Assembly (NCBI RefSeq): GCF_003144115.1
Contig: NW_020311999.1
Location: 953,774 to 1,017,773, forward strand
From: Tilletiopsis washingtonensis
Lineage: Eukaryota > Basidiomycota > Exobasidiomycetes > Entylomatales
Length of the DNA: 64,000 nucleotides
Direction: 5' to 3'
Position 1 is the first letter of the stretch; each line of letters opens with the position of its first letter. The translations under genes were made by a program, and so were the position numbers. The notes beneath the pieces are model-generated. The model searched no databases. It saw only the letters and a list, made by a program, of their open reading frames with translations, and was not told where the DNA came from. This document shows positions 34,759-45,969 of the stretch, piece after piece.

Positions 34759-36400
34759 CTACGTCGGCAAGAAGCGACTGTGGCGCTGTGCCTCGGTGCT
34801 GAGCGTGAGGAAGTGGCAGCCGCCAACGAGAGCCAGCGCAAAGAGGGCGAGGGTGAAGAGCGTCCAGAGGAGCGCCCAGCCTGCAGGTGGGTCAGATGAG
34901 AGCAGCACGAGAAGGAGCACGGAGTGGCCTCACCCCAAGGCCCCGGCGGTGCAAGCCGGCTGAACAGCGCCGCGTCGGACTCGTTCTGCTTTGCGAAGAC
35001 GAAGCTGGGAGAAGGCGGGCGTCATTGAGCGAGGGCAGGCAACCGCAGTCGCACGGCCGCATGACTCACTCGTCGAGCGCATCGGTGAGCACGTACATGC
35101 CGCATAGCACGCCGAGGAAGAGCATGTAGAAGCGCAGCGCAATGGCATGGTCGACTGGCGCGCAGCTGTCAGCAGATCAGCGCAGCCAAGACGACAGCGA
35201 CACGTACTGAACCAGCAGGCGATTGTGACACCGACTGCGAGTGCTATCCGGATGCGCGTCCTGCGGTGCGGTCGTTAGCTCCCCTCGTCCAGTGACCACG
35301 CCCGGACGCACCAGGTGGTGCCGAACCAGGCGACGGGTGCCCACAGCGGAATCGTGGCAAGACACGCGATCTTGCTCGCCCTCGTGTCGAAGGCACAGAA
35401 GATGAGCGCGGCACCGAACGCCGCCGAGCCGACGTAGCCGGCACCAAGTGTGAGCACGGGCACGCCGCGCATCATGCCTGAGATGGCGCCGCGGTCCGGG
35501 TCGATCGTCACGCTGTTGACTTGTGCACCGAGCAGCAGGCCGACTGAAGCCCGGTCCGTCAGGGATCGACTCTTGCGGCACAAGAACAGGACGCTCACCA
35601 ACAATGTGCGAGCCTTCGTGGATGAAGTTGGCTGTGTTCTAGTCAGCGGCCGGGTCCGTGCAGCTTCGCTGCAAGGTCGCTCTCACAGTACCTGTCCACT
35701 TGGCATCAGCCCACGCATGGGTAGGCGCGGTCAAGGCGACTCACATCTTCCAGGGATACAGCACCGCGCGCACGCCCTTCATGCCCCAGGCCAGCAGGAT
35801 GAGGAAGAGCAGCAACGGCGTGGCCCAGAGCGTGGTGATCTGCGCGCTGTTTGGATGCGCGAGCGAGCCGCGCCGCCCGTAGGAGGGCGCTGCTGAGGCC
35901 GAGCTGCTCGCAGCGGGAGCCGAGCTCGCAGACGTGCTCGTCTCTGTACTGGCGCTCGCCACTGGCTCCGATGCTGTTGCTGGCCCTGGTGTTGAAGTTG
36001 GTGGAGGAGCAGAAGCGCTGTTCGGTGCGAAGGGAGCGCCTGTCGCTGCGTCGGTCGGGGCCGGGGCGATCAGAGAGCTCAAAGATGTTGCTGCGGCACC
36101 GGCAGAGGGAGAGGTAGATAGCGGTGCAGGCACAGTGACCGTGAAGGTCTGGGTCTGGAGCACTGTGCTCAACAGCGTCTCGAAAAGCACCTCTGTTGTT
36201 GTTGTGGTCTGCAACACGCCGCTGCCGGTGCCGCTTGGTTGCGCGACGACCGGAGACACCTGTCGGGACAGGGTCTGCACCCGTGTCTGCGTGATCGTTG
36301 TTGTGTAGCAGCTGGTGCTAGCATCATTTTGACGCAGAAAGAGCGGCGCCTCGTGCGCGATGTAGGCCGCTGGCATGGGCGAGAGGGCAAGAGGAGCCAT
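34759..36400 (-). CDS. Membrane protein with M50B-like metalloprotease domain and Ser/Thr-rich N-terminus
   Basis: Exons 36400-35745, 35698-35692 (7 nt), 35638-35599, 35543-35312, 35260-35208, 35154-35070, 35004-34934, 34880-34759; 421 aa. Seen: about 190 Ser/Thr/Ala-rich residues that look extracellular and O-glycosylated; a membrane segment TTLWATPLLLFLILLAWGM with YPWK after it; zinc motif HEGSH at 228-232; GLLLGAQVNSVTIDPDRG; LGAGYVGSAAFGAALIFCAFD; further membrane segments; LRFYMLFLGVLCGMYVLTDA; and a last segment near the C-terminus. The GAxVxSxTxDP and AGYxGS blocks match fungal peptidase M50B-like proteins. Without the 7-nt exon an in-frame TAG precedes HEGSH, so that junction is needed but is the least sure part. 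Protease activity is inferred. Confidence 0.7.
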
Positions 36401-36774
36401 GGTGCGGGACGGATGGCGGATGTGGAGAGAGGAGCGACAAGAGCGCCGCTTGGCCTTGTTCGGCGCCGGCTGAGCGGGTAGATGTTCAGCAATTATTTCG
36501 AGCTTCACTTCGCCGGATCGTCATTGATTGGAAGCACTTGCGCGGCCAGCAGAGTGCTGCGGATGCTCAGGGGGCATGGGAGCGGCGCGCGGCGGCACCG
36601 TCGGTCTGGGGGCGCGCTGCTGTGTGCCGCATCCCGCGGGTTGCGCCTGCGCGAGAAGGCGCCCGGCAGCGGCTGCCACGCCTGCTTCGCGACCACATCC
36701 ACCGCAAGCTCGCTGCCGCAAGTGCGACTCAAGACAGGGCAAGCGCGCAGCAGTGTCTACGTCCGGCACGCGCC
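36401..36774. promoter_or_regulatory. Bidirectional promoter M50B-like / SET gene
   Basis: 374 bp between divergent ATGs. A short AT-rich patch (CAGCAATTATTTCGAGC, 36487-36503) lies about 90 bp upstream of the protease ATG. No gene seen. Confidence 0.35.
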
Positions 36775-39352
36775 ATGGAGCAAGTGGGCGAAAGCAGCCG
36801 CAGCGGCGCTGCCAGCGCAGGCACGGGCGCCGCGTCGGTGCGTGCCAGTCAGAGTGACGACGCCTCGCGGCTGGCGCGTCTGCGGGCCTGGGCCGCCGCA
36901 CGCCACATCTGGGTGCATGAGGGCGCCGACATCCGCGTCGTCGGCGGCACTGCGGCATTGGGCTCAGCAGCGAGTCAAGGAGATCACGCGCAAGAAGAGA
37001 AGGCGGCAGAGGAGGCCACGGCAGCGGACGGCGCCGGCTTTGGTGTCTTTGCGAGCGCACGAGAAGGCACAGAGGGCACTGCCATCGGGCTGCGACAGGT
37101 CGGTGAGCTCTTGCTTGCTGCATCCCGACCTGACATGCGGCGCTGACTTGTCTCCTGCTCAGTCGTGCTGACGCCTAAGCGTGCCATTCTCTCGGCCCGC
37201 ACCTCGTCGATTGCGCCGCATCTGCCCGCCAACATTCTCTTCACGTCCAACTCGACCGCCGGCTTGCTTCTGGCGCTGGTGCTGCTGCACGAGTACCTGC
37301 TCGGCACTGCAGGTCCGTGGTGGGACTACCTACAGAGCCTGCCGCACGCCCTCGCCTTTCCCGCGGCGCCGCCCCATGCCGGGCCCGAGGCGCCACCGCA
37401 GCTCAGGCAGATGCCCGGCGTGCCCGGCTCGTGGGGCGTGCCCATCCCGCTGCTGTGGTCGGCACACAGCGATGAGTGGCGCTGGATCGCCGGCGCCGAG
37501 AGTGCTCGCATGGTGCAGCGCGCCAATGCCGACCCGCGCGGCAAGATCGAGGGCAACGGCATGAGTCTCGTGAGTCGCTCTGCGCCTGTGCGCCTCCTCG
37601 TGCAGCGGCTCATCATGTTCGTCCTAGCAACGCATCCACGACTACTTTGCGCACACGGCCTTACCCGTGCTGCGCAAGAGCCAAGCGCAGCTCTTCGCAG
37701 GCGCTGCGCCGGGCGTGGCGAAGCAGCTGCGCGCCGAGTTCGAGCGCGCGTACAGCATCGTCAGCAGCCGTGCCTTTGTTGTCGACATGTATCACGGGTG
37801 AGTCGGGTTCAGTGCGCAGCGTGAGGGGCTGATGGGCTGACAGCTCGAGCATCGCAGACTGGCACTCGTGCCCATTGCAGACATGTGCGTGTTGCGCCTT
37901 GTCCGCGAACGCAACCAGCTGACGCCCAGGCGATCTGCCAGGTTCAATCACGTCGAAGGCAACAACATGCAGTTCGAGGCCGACGATGTCGTGTGCGACG
38001 AGTGCGGTGCGCTGGGTGCGTGCCCGCACAGCAACGATCCGCTGCCGTCGGAGGCATATGGGCGGCCGTCGTCCTACCTGCCTGCCACGCACGGGCCCAA
38101 CTCAGCCTCGTGGCAGCCGCCGCCGGAGCTGCGCGGCGTCGACACGGCCGACATGGTCGCGCGCGTGCCCATTGCGCCCGGCGACGAGCTGTTCAACAGC
38201 TACGGGTACCTCAGCAACGCCACGCTGCTCACGACGTACGGCTTTGCGCTGGCCGAGGAGACGGAGTGGGAGCGCTTTGCGTGGGAGTGGCGGATAGGCG
38301 ACGAGCGCCGCGAGCTGGCAGATGCACTGGCGCTCGGAGAGGGACGGCCGGATGAAGAGACCATCATCGAACGACGTCGCAGCAGCGGTAGCGCAAGCAT
38401 GCTGAATGAGAGCGGCAAGCGTCGCGGCAGCATCTCCGTAGCGCCTGCCACTCCGTCCAAGCGGTCCCGAGGCGATGCGACGGCGCTGTTGCGGCGGCGT
38501 CGCTGGCTGCATCTATGCGCTAGCTACGCCGGCCTCCCGCTGTCGACCTTTGACGAGCTGCTCATCGACCCGCCACGCGGCGGAGCGCGCGGCCACCAGT
38601 TTGACGCAGAGGAGGCCGGCGACGTCGAGCTCCTCACGCTCCCGTATCCCAGTCCGCTTGGCGCCCTCACGCGGCGTGCCCTCGCGCCCGATGCTGATGC
38701 CGACGACGACTCGAGTGACGCTGACTCTTCAGCCGGCGAAGCCTCTCCTCGTGCAGCGCGCCAGCAGCAGCAAAATGACACGCTCAGCGCACTTGTGGCG
38801 CCGCTGTCGAAGCACGAAGGCTCTTCGGACGCGCGCAGCCCGCTGTTCATCGACGGCGAAGGTCGCGTGTCCTTGCCGCTGTGGCGTGTGGCGCTTCTCG
38901 GCGCCCTTGCAGAGGCTGCACTGGAGACGTCCGTCGACCTTGACCCGACCGAGGCTCAAGAAGAGACAGCAAGGCGAGCCGTATGGCGTGCCGAGGCGGC
39001 GCTCGAGGCGCCAGACGCGCAGCTGGACGACGTGCGTTGCGTGGACAAAGCGCTGGGCGCATTGCACGAGCTCGTCGAGGGCCGACGGCAAGGGATGCGC
39101 ATCGCGCGCGATAGCGAGGAGGAGGCAGCATTGCGCATCATCGAGGTGAGTCTCTGCCCGCTGTCTGTTCTTCCTAATTGCTGACAATTGCCGCAGACGG
39201 AGCCCATGTCGCCGCTGCGCAGCGCCGCCACGCAAGCCTTCCAGGAGCTCGCAGCGCTGCGTGCTTGTCTCTCCCGCCTGTCCGAGGCGCGGCGCGGCAC
39301 CCAGCGCTGGCTCGCGCAGATCGCGCCTGATGTGCAAGGGGAGATGAAATGA
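36775..39352 (+). CDS. SET-domain protein-lysine methyltransferase (SETD6/Rkm type)
   Basis: Reaction by family: transfers methyl from SAM to lysine of non-histone proteins, often ribosomal proteins. Exons 36775-37102, 37163-37569, 37628-37797, 37858-37884, 37942-39145, 39197-39352; 763 aa. Seen: RARLRAW-like start of the domain with GFGVFASAREG, VVLTPKRAILSARTS, ALVLLHEYLLG, the long insert typical of this class, then VPIADMFNHVEGNN (DxFNH at 310-314) and GDELFNSYG with NSYG at 396-399, both SAM-binding motifs. After that a Rubisco-LSMT-like helical C-terminus with a Ser/Asp-rich insert near 560-600. Larger than yeast Rkm proteins (about 500-580 aa) because of two disordered inserts. Stop is 44 bp from the RING gene stop. 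Confidence 0.82.
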
Positions 39353-39396
39353 GACGGCCGGGGGTATGCAAATATCTTACAGCGGGGTCGGAGCAT
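39353..39396. terminator. Shared 44-bp convergent 3' end, SET gene / RING gene
   Basis: Only 44 bp separate two facing stop codons. It contains the only AT-rich tract nearby, TATGCAAATATCTTAC (39364-39379), which could serve as polyadenylation signal in both directions. Transcripts must overlap if either UTR exceeds this length. Confidence 0.4.
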
Positions 39397-41279
39397 CTAG
39401 GCCACTCGCTCTCGTCTCGTCCGGCTGGCGGTGGATGGCGGAGATGCGCTGAGGCGCAAGTGGCACACGGGACAGAAGGCCTGCGCGGCGAGCCAGCGGA
39501 CGAGGCAGAGCGAGTGCAGCTCATGCCCGCAGTCCAGCATGCATGTCTCGTCGGGAGCGGTCGGTTGCGCCTCCTTCGCTTGTTCGTCGGGCGAAGCAGA
39601 AGGATGCACGTTCTCGAAGCAAATGGCGCAGCGCACCTCTTCGGGCGTGGGTGCTCGCCAGCGCGGCTCTTGTCGCGGCCGCTTCTGGCCTGGGCTCGCA
39701 GCTGCAGAAGTGCCGGCTGCGGCCCCCCAGCGTCGACGCACGAACTCGAGGCATTCGAGTGAGCGCCGCGCTGAGGTCCACACGCGCGCCACACTGCCCA
39801 GCTCCGAGCGCAGGCTCAGCAGCGCCAGCAGCGGCGGCAGTGTCGTCGGCGAGAGCGTCGGTAGGGAGAGCTGTGCGCCGGACATGTAAGCGAGAGCAGC
39901 AGAGGCGCGCGATGAACAGGCCGGCTCACCGTGATGACGGCGTACATGACCGCACCCACCACGCGTGCCCAGAGCTCCAGCAGCGTCTCGGCCAGCCAGA
40001 CGGTCTCGACGCGCACACGCACGCCGTGCAGGCGAGGCGCCTTGGGTCGTGGCACCTGCGCTGCCGGCGCAGCGGCGGTATCGCGCTGCCGGTCCTCGGC
40101 GGATGAGGCCTCGGCAGAAGGCGCTGCATCGCCTGCTCCTGTGGCCGCTGCTGCGTCGCTGGTCGCAGGCATGACGAGGGGTGCGTGCAAGCCCGGCCCG
40201 TCTGTGTAGGGCTCGGCGCGCGGGAGCGGTGGCAGCTCCCGCGGCTGTCCTGGCTCTTGCTGCTGCGGCACCTCTTGCAGTGGGGCTGCGGCTTGCCGGG
40301 CCTGCTGCTCCTGCCTCTCTGCCGCTAGTTGCTGCGCTCTCCTCCGCTCCTGCAGCTCCTCCACAGCGCCGGGCGGCGGCACGCCCATCATGGCGCCTGC
40401 CAGGCCCCTGCGCCGGCGACGGCGGGTGCGCGTCGTGGCAGCGCGGCCAGTGAGGCCGTCAACGAGGCTGGGCGGCAGCCAGGGCAGCAGTGCATCGACG
40501 ATGCGCGGCGCATGGCTCGGCGAGGGCAACGTAAGGGAGAGCGGCACGAGGGCGGGACGCAGCTTCAACAGCGGCAGCAGCAGCGCCAGCAGCGTCGTGC
40601 TGGCCTCGAGCAGCAGCAGGGCGCGCAGCGGCAGCAGTGCGGCGCCGCTGTCGGCTGGTGCAACAAGTAGCGAGAGCTGCGAGCTACATGCCGCACACAC
40701 GAGCGCCGTGAGCACGGCGAGCTGCATCAGCGGCACAAGATGCGTGCGGAGCGCCGAGGCAGACGAGTGCGCCGGGAAGGCCGACTGCCAGGCAGGCATT
40801 CAGCTGCGGCGCTGCGTAATTTCCGGCGCCACACTCACATGCATTGCGTGGTCTTCCAGCGCCAGTGCAGCAACACGCACGAGCCACAGCACCGCAAGTG
40901 GCAGCACAAGCGGTGCGACATCGGGCGCCGCCAGCAGTGCCACGTCAGGACGCGGCAGCGTGAAGAGTGTGCCGGGCGACGGCTGGGCGGCGCGCGGCGG
41001 AGGCGGCGTGAGCGGGCGTGCGGCCGGCGGCGGTGGAGCCCGCGCCTGCTGGAGAAAGGGCAGCAGGCGCCAGATGCCGTGCGGCGTCCATGGTTCGTGC
41101 TGCCGCTGCGGCACGCCCGGCGGCAGGCCGTGGGCGCTGAGGAGCAGCACGAGACAGAGGAGCGCGAGGCGCGGGCGCACGACGCTGGCGCGGAAGGCGT
41201 CGAGCGTGGCGGGCGCGAGGCGCAGAGAAGGGAGGGTGCGCATCGTGGGCCGCAGGTGGTGGTGGAGAGGGCGGAGCAT
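39397..41279 (-). CDS. Multi-pass membrane RING-H2 protein, probable E3 ubiquitin ligase
   Basis: Exons 41279-40839, 40784-39930, 39870-39397; 589 aa. An alternative ATG at 41243 would remove 12 residues. Seen: four or five membrane segments (RLALLCLVLLLSAHGL, LVLPLAVLWLVRVAALAL, VPLMQLAVLTALVCAA, LRALLLLEASTTLLALLLPL, ARVVGAVMYAVI), a cytosolic Gln/Glu/Arg-rich coil between them (EELQERRRAQQLAAERQEQQ), and a C-terminal RING-H2: CAIC at 513-516, CGHELHSLC with Cys546, His548, His551, Cys554, and CPVC at 565-568. That is the complete C3H2C3 zinc set. The layout resembles ER or Golgi ligases such as Hrd1 or Tul1, but I cannot assign it to either family. Confidence 0.72.
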
Positions 41280-41708
41280 GCCCCGCTGCTGCTCGCTGCT
41301 GACTGCTCGCTGCCGCTTCCCCGCGCGGCGGCGCGCCCCGGCGGCGCGTGACAGCTCGCCGCCGGCTGACTCCGCCCGCGCCGGCGTCTCAGGAGCCGGG
41401 AGCGGCCTTGCGCCCGCCGAGGTGGAGGCGCGCCCGCCGTTCTCACGCCTGCGAGCCGCACCCGACAGCGCCCGCGCTCCGAGCCATGGGCTAGCCCCAG
41501 CTGGCGCTTGCAGCCGCTTGCTGAGCGCAATGCTCCTGTCCACTGATTCTGGCACATGCAGACCGGATCTCGTCCGACGGTCGAACGATCCGAGGGCGCT
41601 GTACGTGTGCTGTGGCCTATCCCGCTGCGACTGCCAGCTCCAGTCGCAGTCGTACTTCTGCCGTGGACAGGTGACAGTGTTGCATTGATGCGCCCTGGCT
41701 GCCTCATT
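41280..41708. other. Intergenic region between tandem minus-strand genes
   Basis: 429 bp between the RING gene start and the MFS stop; holds the RING promoter and MFS 3' end. No gene seen. Confidence 0.35.
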
Positions 41709-43834
41709 CTATGACTCGGCACTGCTCTGCCGCCGGGTCTGTTCCTCTTCCAGCAGCCCTTCCTCTTCTTCCTCGTCCTCTGCTCGCCCCTCTCCTGTAT
41801 CCCGTGTCTCCCGCCGCAGTGCCGCCATGCAGGCGGCGCACAGCACGAACACTACGTGTGCCGCCACGAGTGGTGCCCGGCGCCCACGCCACGCCAGCAG
41901 ACGGCCTGCGAGCGGCGGCGCCAGCATGCCGGCCAGGCGGCTCAGCGCCGAGGCGGTGGCGACCGCCGTCGCGCGCTGGCGCGTGTCAAAGACCTGGGCC
42001 GCGGCAGTGTGAGCACGGGCGAGCAAGGAGGAGCGGGCGGCAGACTCACCTCCGGAGCGTAGGCGTAAAGCGCCGCGTATGCCACGCTGGCGCTGAGGCT
42101 CAGCAGGCAGCTCGAGGCCAGGATGCCGGCGCGCGACGACACGCCGGCAAAGGCAAGCAGCGCGACGGCAACGACGAGCGTCGAGCTCCACATCTGCAGC
42201 ACACCACGTCAGTCAGGGGTATTCTGTTCTGGCGCAACGCATACGCACGGTGCCGATGCGCCCTAGGCGCGTCTCGATCAGCCGGGCGCCGATGAGTGCG
42301 CCGGGCAGCGCGGCAAGCGCATAGGCCGTGTAGTCGAGGTACACCTCGGCGCCTTTGCCTAGCTTGGCCTCGAGCGTTGTCGAGAGGTAGACCTGTGGGC
42401 ATCGCATAAGCAGCCAGTCTTCTGTGAGAGAGGGCAGCGCGCCCGGACACGCACGTTGAAGCTCGTGAACGCAAGGCTGAACAGCGTCCAGGTCGTCCAC
42501 ACCAGCAGCGTCGTCCGGCGCCACTCGGGCTGCAGCAGCTCGCCATAGCGCTGGGCCAGCGGCTCGAGAGCGCGGCTCAGCGACGGCGGCAGGACTGCGA
42601 GGAACGTAGCATTGCTCTGTGCTTGCTGCGATACTTGCGGCTGCGCTGTGGTCCCGGCATCCTCGCGCGGCAGCGCCGTGTACGTGCCCGAACCTTCCTG
42701 ACGGGCCGTGTCCGGTCCCGACTGCACGTCTGCGAGGCTCAGGCGCATGCCTGTCGTGCCATTGTACGCCGCGATGCGCCGCAGCACCACTACAGCCTCC
42801 TCCGCACGGCCTGCCTCGACGAGGTACTTGGGACTCTCGTACAGCCGGAAGAGCACAAGACGGAGCAGCATGAAGAGGGCCGTCTGCGCCATTGCGTCAG
42901 CCATGCAGCGCACCGACGCACTCGTCGAGCACGCACCAAGCTGGAGAGGCAGAAGAGCAGATAGCGCCAGCCCCTGTTCTCTCCCGACCCGCACACGCCC
43001 TCGCGCGGACAGCTGAAGCGCGGCAGGATCGCCCACGCCAGCGCCGAGGCGAGCACGGCGCCGGCGGCAAAGAAGACGCTGAGGGCCGTAAGCAGGTAGC
43101 GGCGGCGCTGCGGCACGTTCTCGAGGAAGAGCGTGCCGTCGGTGGGCATGCTGCCGCCGACGGCGGTCCCGAGCAGGAAGAGCGTGCAGCAGAGCACGAA
43201 AAAGCTCGGCGCCAATGTGGCGCAGAAGCCGAAGAGCGTGCAGAGCGCCAGCGTGAGGTTGAATGCCGGGCGGCGCCCGTATGCGTCCGAGACTGGCCGC
43301 ACTGTGTCAGCTCGCAGCCCGCAGCCTCGCGAGTGCCCCACTCACAGGCGCCCCACGCCAGTGCGCCGAGCATCATGCCGGCAAACGTCGCGCTGCTGGC
43401 GAAACCGACGCTGGCGGGCCCCACGCCGAACTCGTCCTGCAGGCGCGGCAGCACGATGGCGACGGCCTGCAGCCACATCTGCGTGCGGCTCGTCAGCGCC
43501 CTGCCCCATCGCCAACGCTGCCCCTGCCACGCACATTGTCCGCCGCCCAGCCGCAGCCGGCGAGGCCGAGGAGCGCCCACTGGTAGCGGCCCATGCCCAG
43601 CGCATCGAGGCTGCGCTCGAGCGGCGAGGCGCCGTGTGCCGCGGCGCGCCACGCGTACGAGCCGTCGTCGGCGGCGGGCGCGGCGAGCGGCAGCGACGAG
43701 GCCGAGGGAAAGGAGAGAAAGGCGTGCAGCGTGCGGGGCCGCTGCGGGCGCGACGAGGGCGCAGCGGCAGCCGCCGTGCCGGCGTACGACTGCGGCCGCG
43801 CATGCTCGCTGCCGCTGCCGCCGGGCTCGGCCAT
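41709..43834 (-). CDS. Major facilitator superfamily transporter (SV2/SVOP-like)
   Basis: Exons 43834-43535, 43478-43346, 43301-42937, 42883-42455, 42392-42249, 42193-42050, 41993-41709; 599 aa. Seen: cytosolic Ser/Ala/Pro-rich N-terminus, LDALGMGRYQWALLGLAGCGWAAD as membrane segment 1, VSDAYGRRPAFN, the MFS loop 2-3 motif, LLGTAVGGSMPTDGTLFLE, an ESPKYL motif after segment 6 typical of sugar/SV2 transporters, a polar central loop, then LVWTTWTLFSLAFTSFNV and four more segments, and an acidic tail (EDEEEEEGLLEEE). Some introns fall between membrane segments. Substrate cannot be told from sequence; in this subgroup they include sugars, carboxylates and nucleoside-type compounds. Divergent from the hypothetical gene at 44114, 279 bp apart. 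Confidence 0.82.
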
Positions 43835-44113
43835 GGCAAGGGAGAGCGGGCCGGGTGCGCCGCGTGGACGCAGGGTGATGGCGGAGCGGACGAGGGCTCG
43901 ACACGGCGCCGAGGCGCGCGGCGCGGCGAGTGGAGGCGCGCCTGACGCACACGCCCCGCGCCTGTGCGCCGCGGCTGCTTTCCTCCTCGCCATCACCTCC
44001 GTCTCGTCGCTCTGCGGGGCCCAGCGATGCACCGCACCTCGCACTCGTCGCCGCTCATGCTCGCCTGAAGCACGCCACACCATCCTCGCCGCTGCGGCCG
44101 TGTGCCTGCCGCC

Positions 44114-45470
44114 ATGCCGCGCGTCCGCGTGCTTGCGCGCCGCCGTCTCGGGCCGTACGACGGGCTGCGTCTGCGCCTCGCCGACCTCGACAGGCCGGGC
44201 GGCGCAGAAGCGCCGCAGCCGCTCGAGGGCAAGGAGAGACCTTTCGCAGCGGTGCAAGGAGAACAGCGGCAGACGAGCAGCCGGGACAGCAGTGTCGAGG
44301 TGAGTTCAAGTCTGAATGATGCGGACGCAGGCAGCAGAGCACATCCAGGTGGAGCGGCGTATGTGTCCAGGCTGCTGCCGCTCGGCAACTGGTACGCACG
44401 TAGTGCTCTATGGCTCGGAACCTTTTTGCGCAATGTTGCCGGGCATGCCCGCTCACTAGCCCTCTCATCAGCAGACACAGCATGCCGCGTCGCCTGCGCC
44501 GCTCGACGACGATGTCTTCTCTTTCTCGTACTGCGCCTCCTCGCCATGTGCCGAGCCCGGCCGCTTGGAGCCAGTGGCACCAGCACAGCCGTCCTCGGAT
44601 ACTCTTCGGCCTCGCTCGCCCTCGCCTGCCGCAGCGATCCCGACGCAGCCTGCAGCCATCGACAGCGCAGCCGACGCGCATTCATCCGGCTCCTCGTGGT
44701 CGTCTGCCTCGTCGTCGTATCTCTCCTCGGCACCCAGCACGCCTCGCTCTGCGCTGTCTGAGCACTCTCTGCACAGTGCGCAGTCGTCGCGCTCCGTGCC
44801 CTCGCGCTCCACTACGCCGACGCCGCTCTCGGACCACAACATGCTCGACGCCTTGCTTGGCAGCATCGAGTCTTCCGAGCGCATCAACTCGCGTGTGCAC
44901 AAGGGACGAGCAGCAGCATCGCGCCCGCTGCGTTCGCGTTCTGGCACAGACAATGAGCTGGACGCGGACGACCTGCTCGACGATATAACCCACGGCCGCT
45001 ACGCCGAGCCAGCGACGCGCGCGTGCTCAAGTGCGCCCGAGGCACCACCAGCACCATCGCGAGCGCAGCGCTCTAGTCTCAGCTCTGATCAGCCGCTGGC
45101 GTGGCAGCGCCAGCCCGCGCGCTCCACCACTGCTACCGTTGCAGCCGCAAGCATCCAGTCGTCGCCTCTTCCTCGCATGCAACCCATCGCCGCCCCACGG
45201 TGCTTCCCGAGCGCCACTGCAGCGACTACGGCCGGGAGCGCACTGCACCGCCTGCCCTCGCTCGTCGCCAATGCACAGCGCCGCACACTGGCGGGCAGCG
45301 AAGCGCTGCAGGTGCGCATGCGTGCGCTGCTCGACGCCCTGCCGCCCGCTCCGAGGCCGCCCCTGCCAGCTGCGAACGCCTCACGGCCCCGGTCGGCAGC
45401 GACTTCAGGGCCCAGGCGCAGCACTGGTGGTCGTTTCCTTTCGGCAGCCGCGAAGCGGCGCGGCGGCTGA
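44114..45470 (+). CDS. Hypothetical Ser/Pro/Ala-rich protein, 393 aa
   Basis: Exons 44114-44299 and 44475-45470 with a 175-nt phase-0 intron (GTGAGT...ATCAGCAG). Exon 1 opens MPRVRVLARRRLGPYDGLRL, then polar sequence. Exon 2 is low-complexity Ser/Ala/Pro with two short acidic motifs that look like ligand sites: DHNMLDALLGSIESSERINS and DNELDADDLLDDITHGRY. No membrane segment or catalytic motif. I do not recognise it; the composition fits a disordered regulatory protein. The second of two in-frame codons at the 5' end is the ATG; the upstream one is GTG. Confidence 0.5.
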
Positions 45471-45969
45471 GACTGCATGCGTCCAGTGCACATGCTGTGC
45501 TCCTCCGCAGCCGGCGTTGGCCGTTTCGCTTGTGCAGCGCCAGCATCTCGACTTGTCCTCTCGCCCCCTCTCGCCCGCTCTGTGGCCTCTGACCCGTCAA
45601 GCTGGCCGTCTTCCGTGTCTCGTCTTCGCCCTGGTCACCTGTAGTTACCTTTTCATCTGTACTCTCAAGCATGCAGTTCCGTTTCCGGCAGAGCGCGTGT
45701 GCGGCAGGAGCGGTCGCATCCAGGTGACATTCCTCTGCCCTGTGACTCGCGACAGGCGCGCCGGAATCTCCGCAGGCGGTGTTCGCCAAGACGCAGCCAT
45801 GCGCTGTCCGTGCGCCTGTTTTGTCCGCAGCTCACGGTGCCCGTCGCTGATGTCCTGCCCGATAAGCCGCCGTGTCGCGCGCTCATCCCTGCTTCGCGGC
45901 TCCTGCTGCGAGACAATTCTCAGCTGCGCCCTGTGGCGCACCTCGACGCACTCACGTTGCATGCCCATC
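45471..45969. other. Convergent intergenic region
   Basis: 499 bp between facing stop codons. AT-richer patches (GTAGTTACCTTTTCATCTG near 45641) may be 3'-end signals. No gene seen. Confidence 0.35.
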
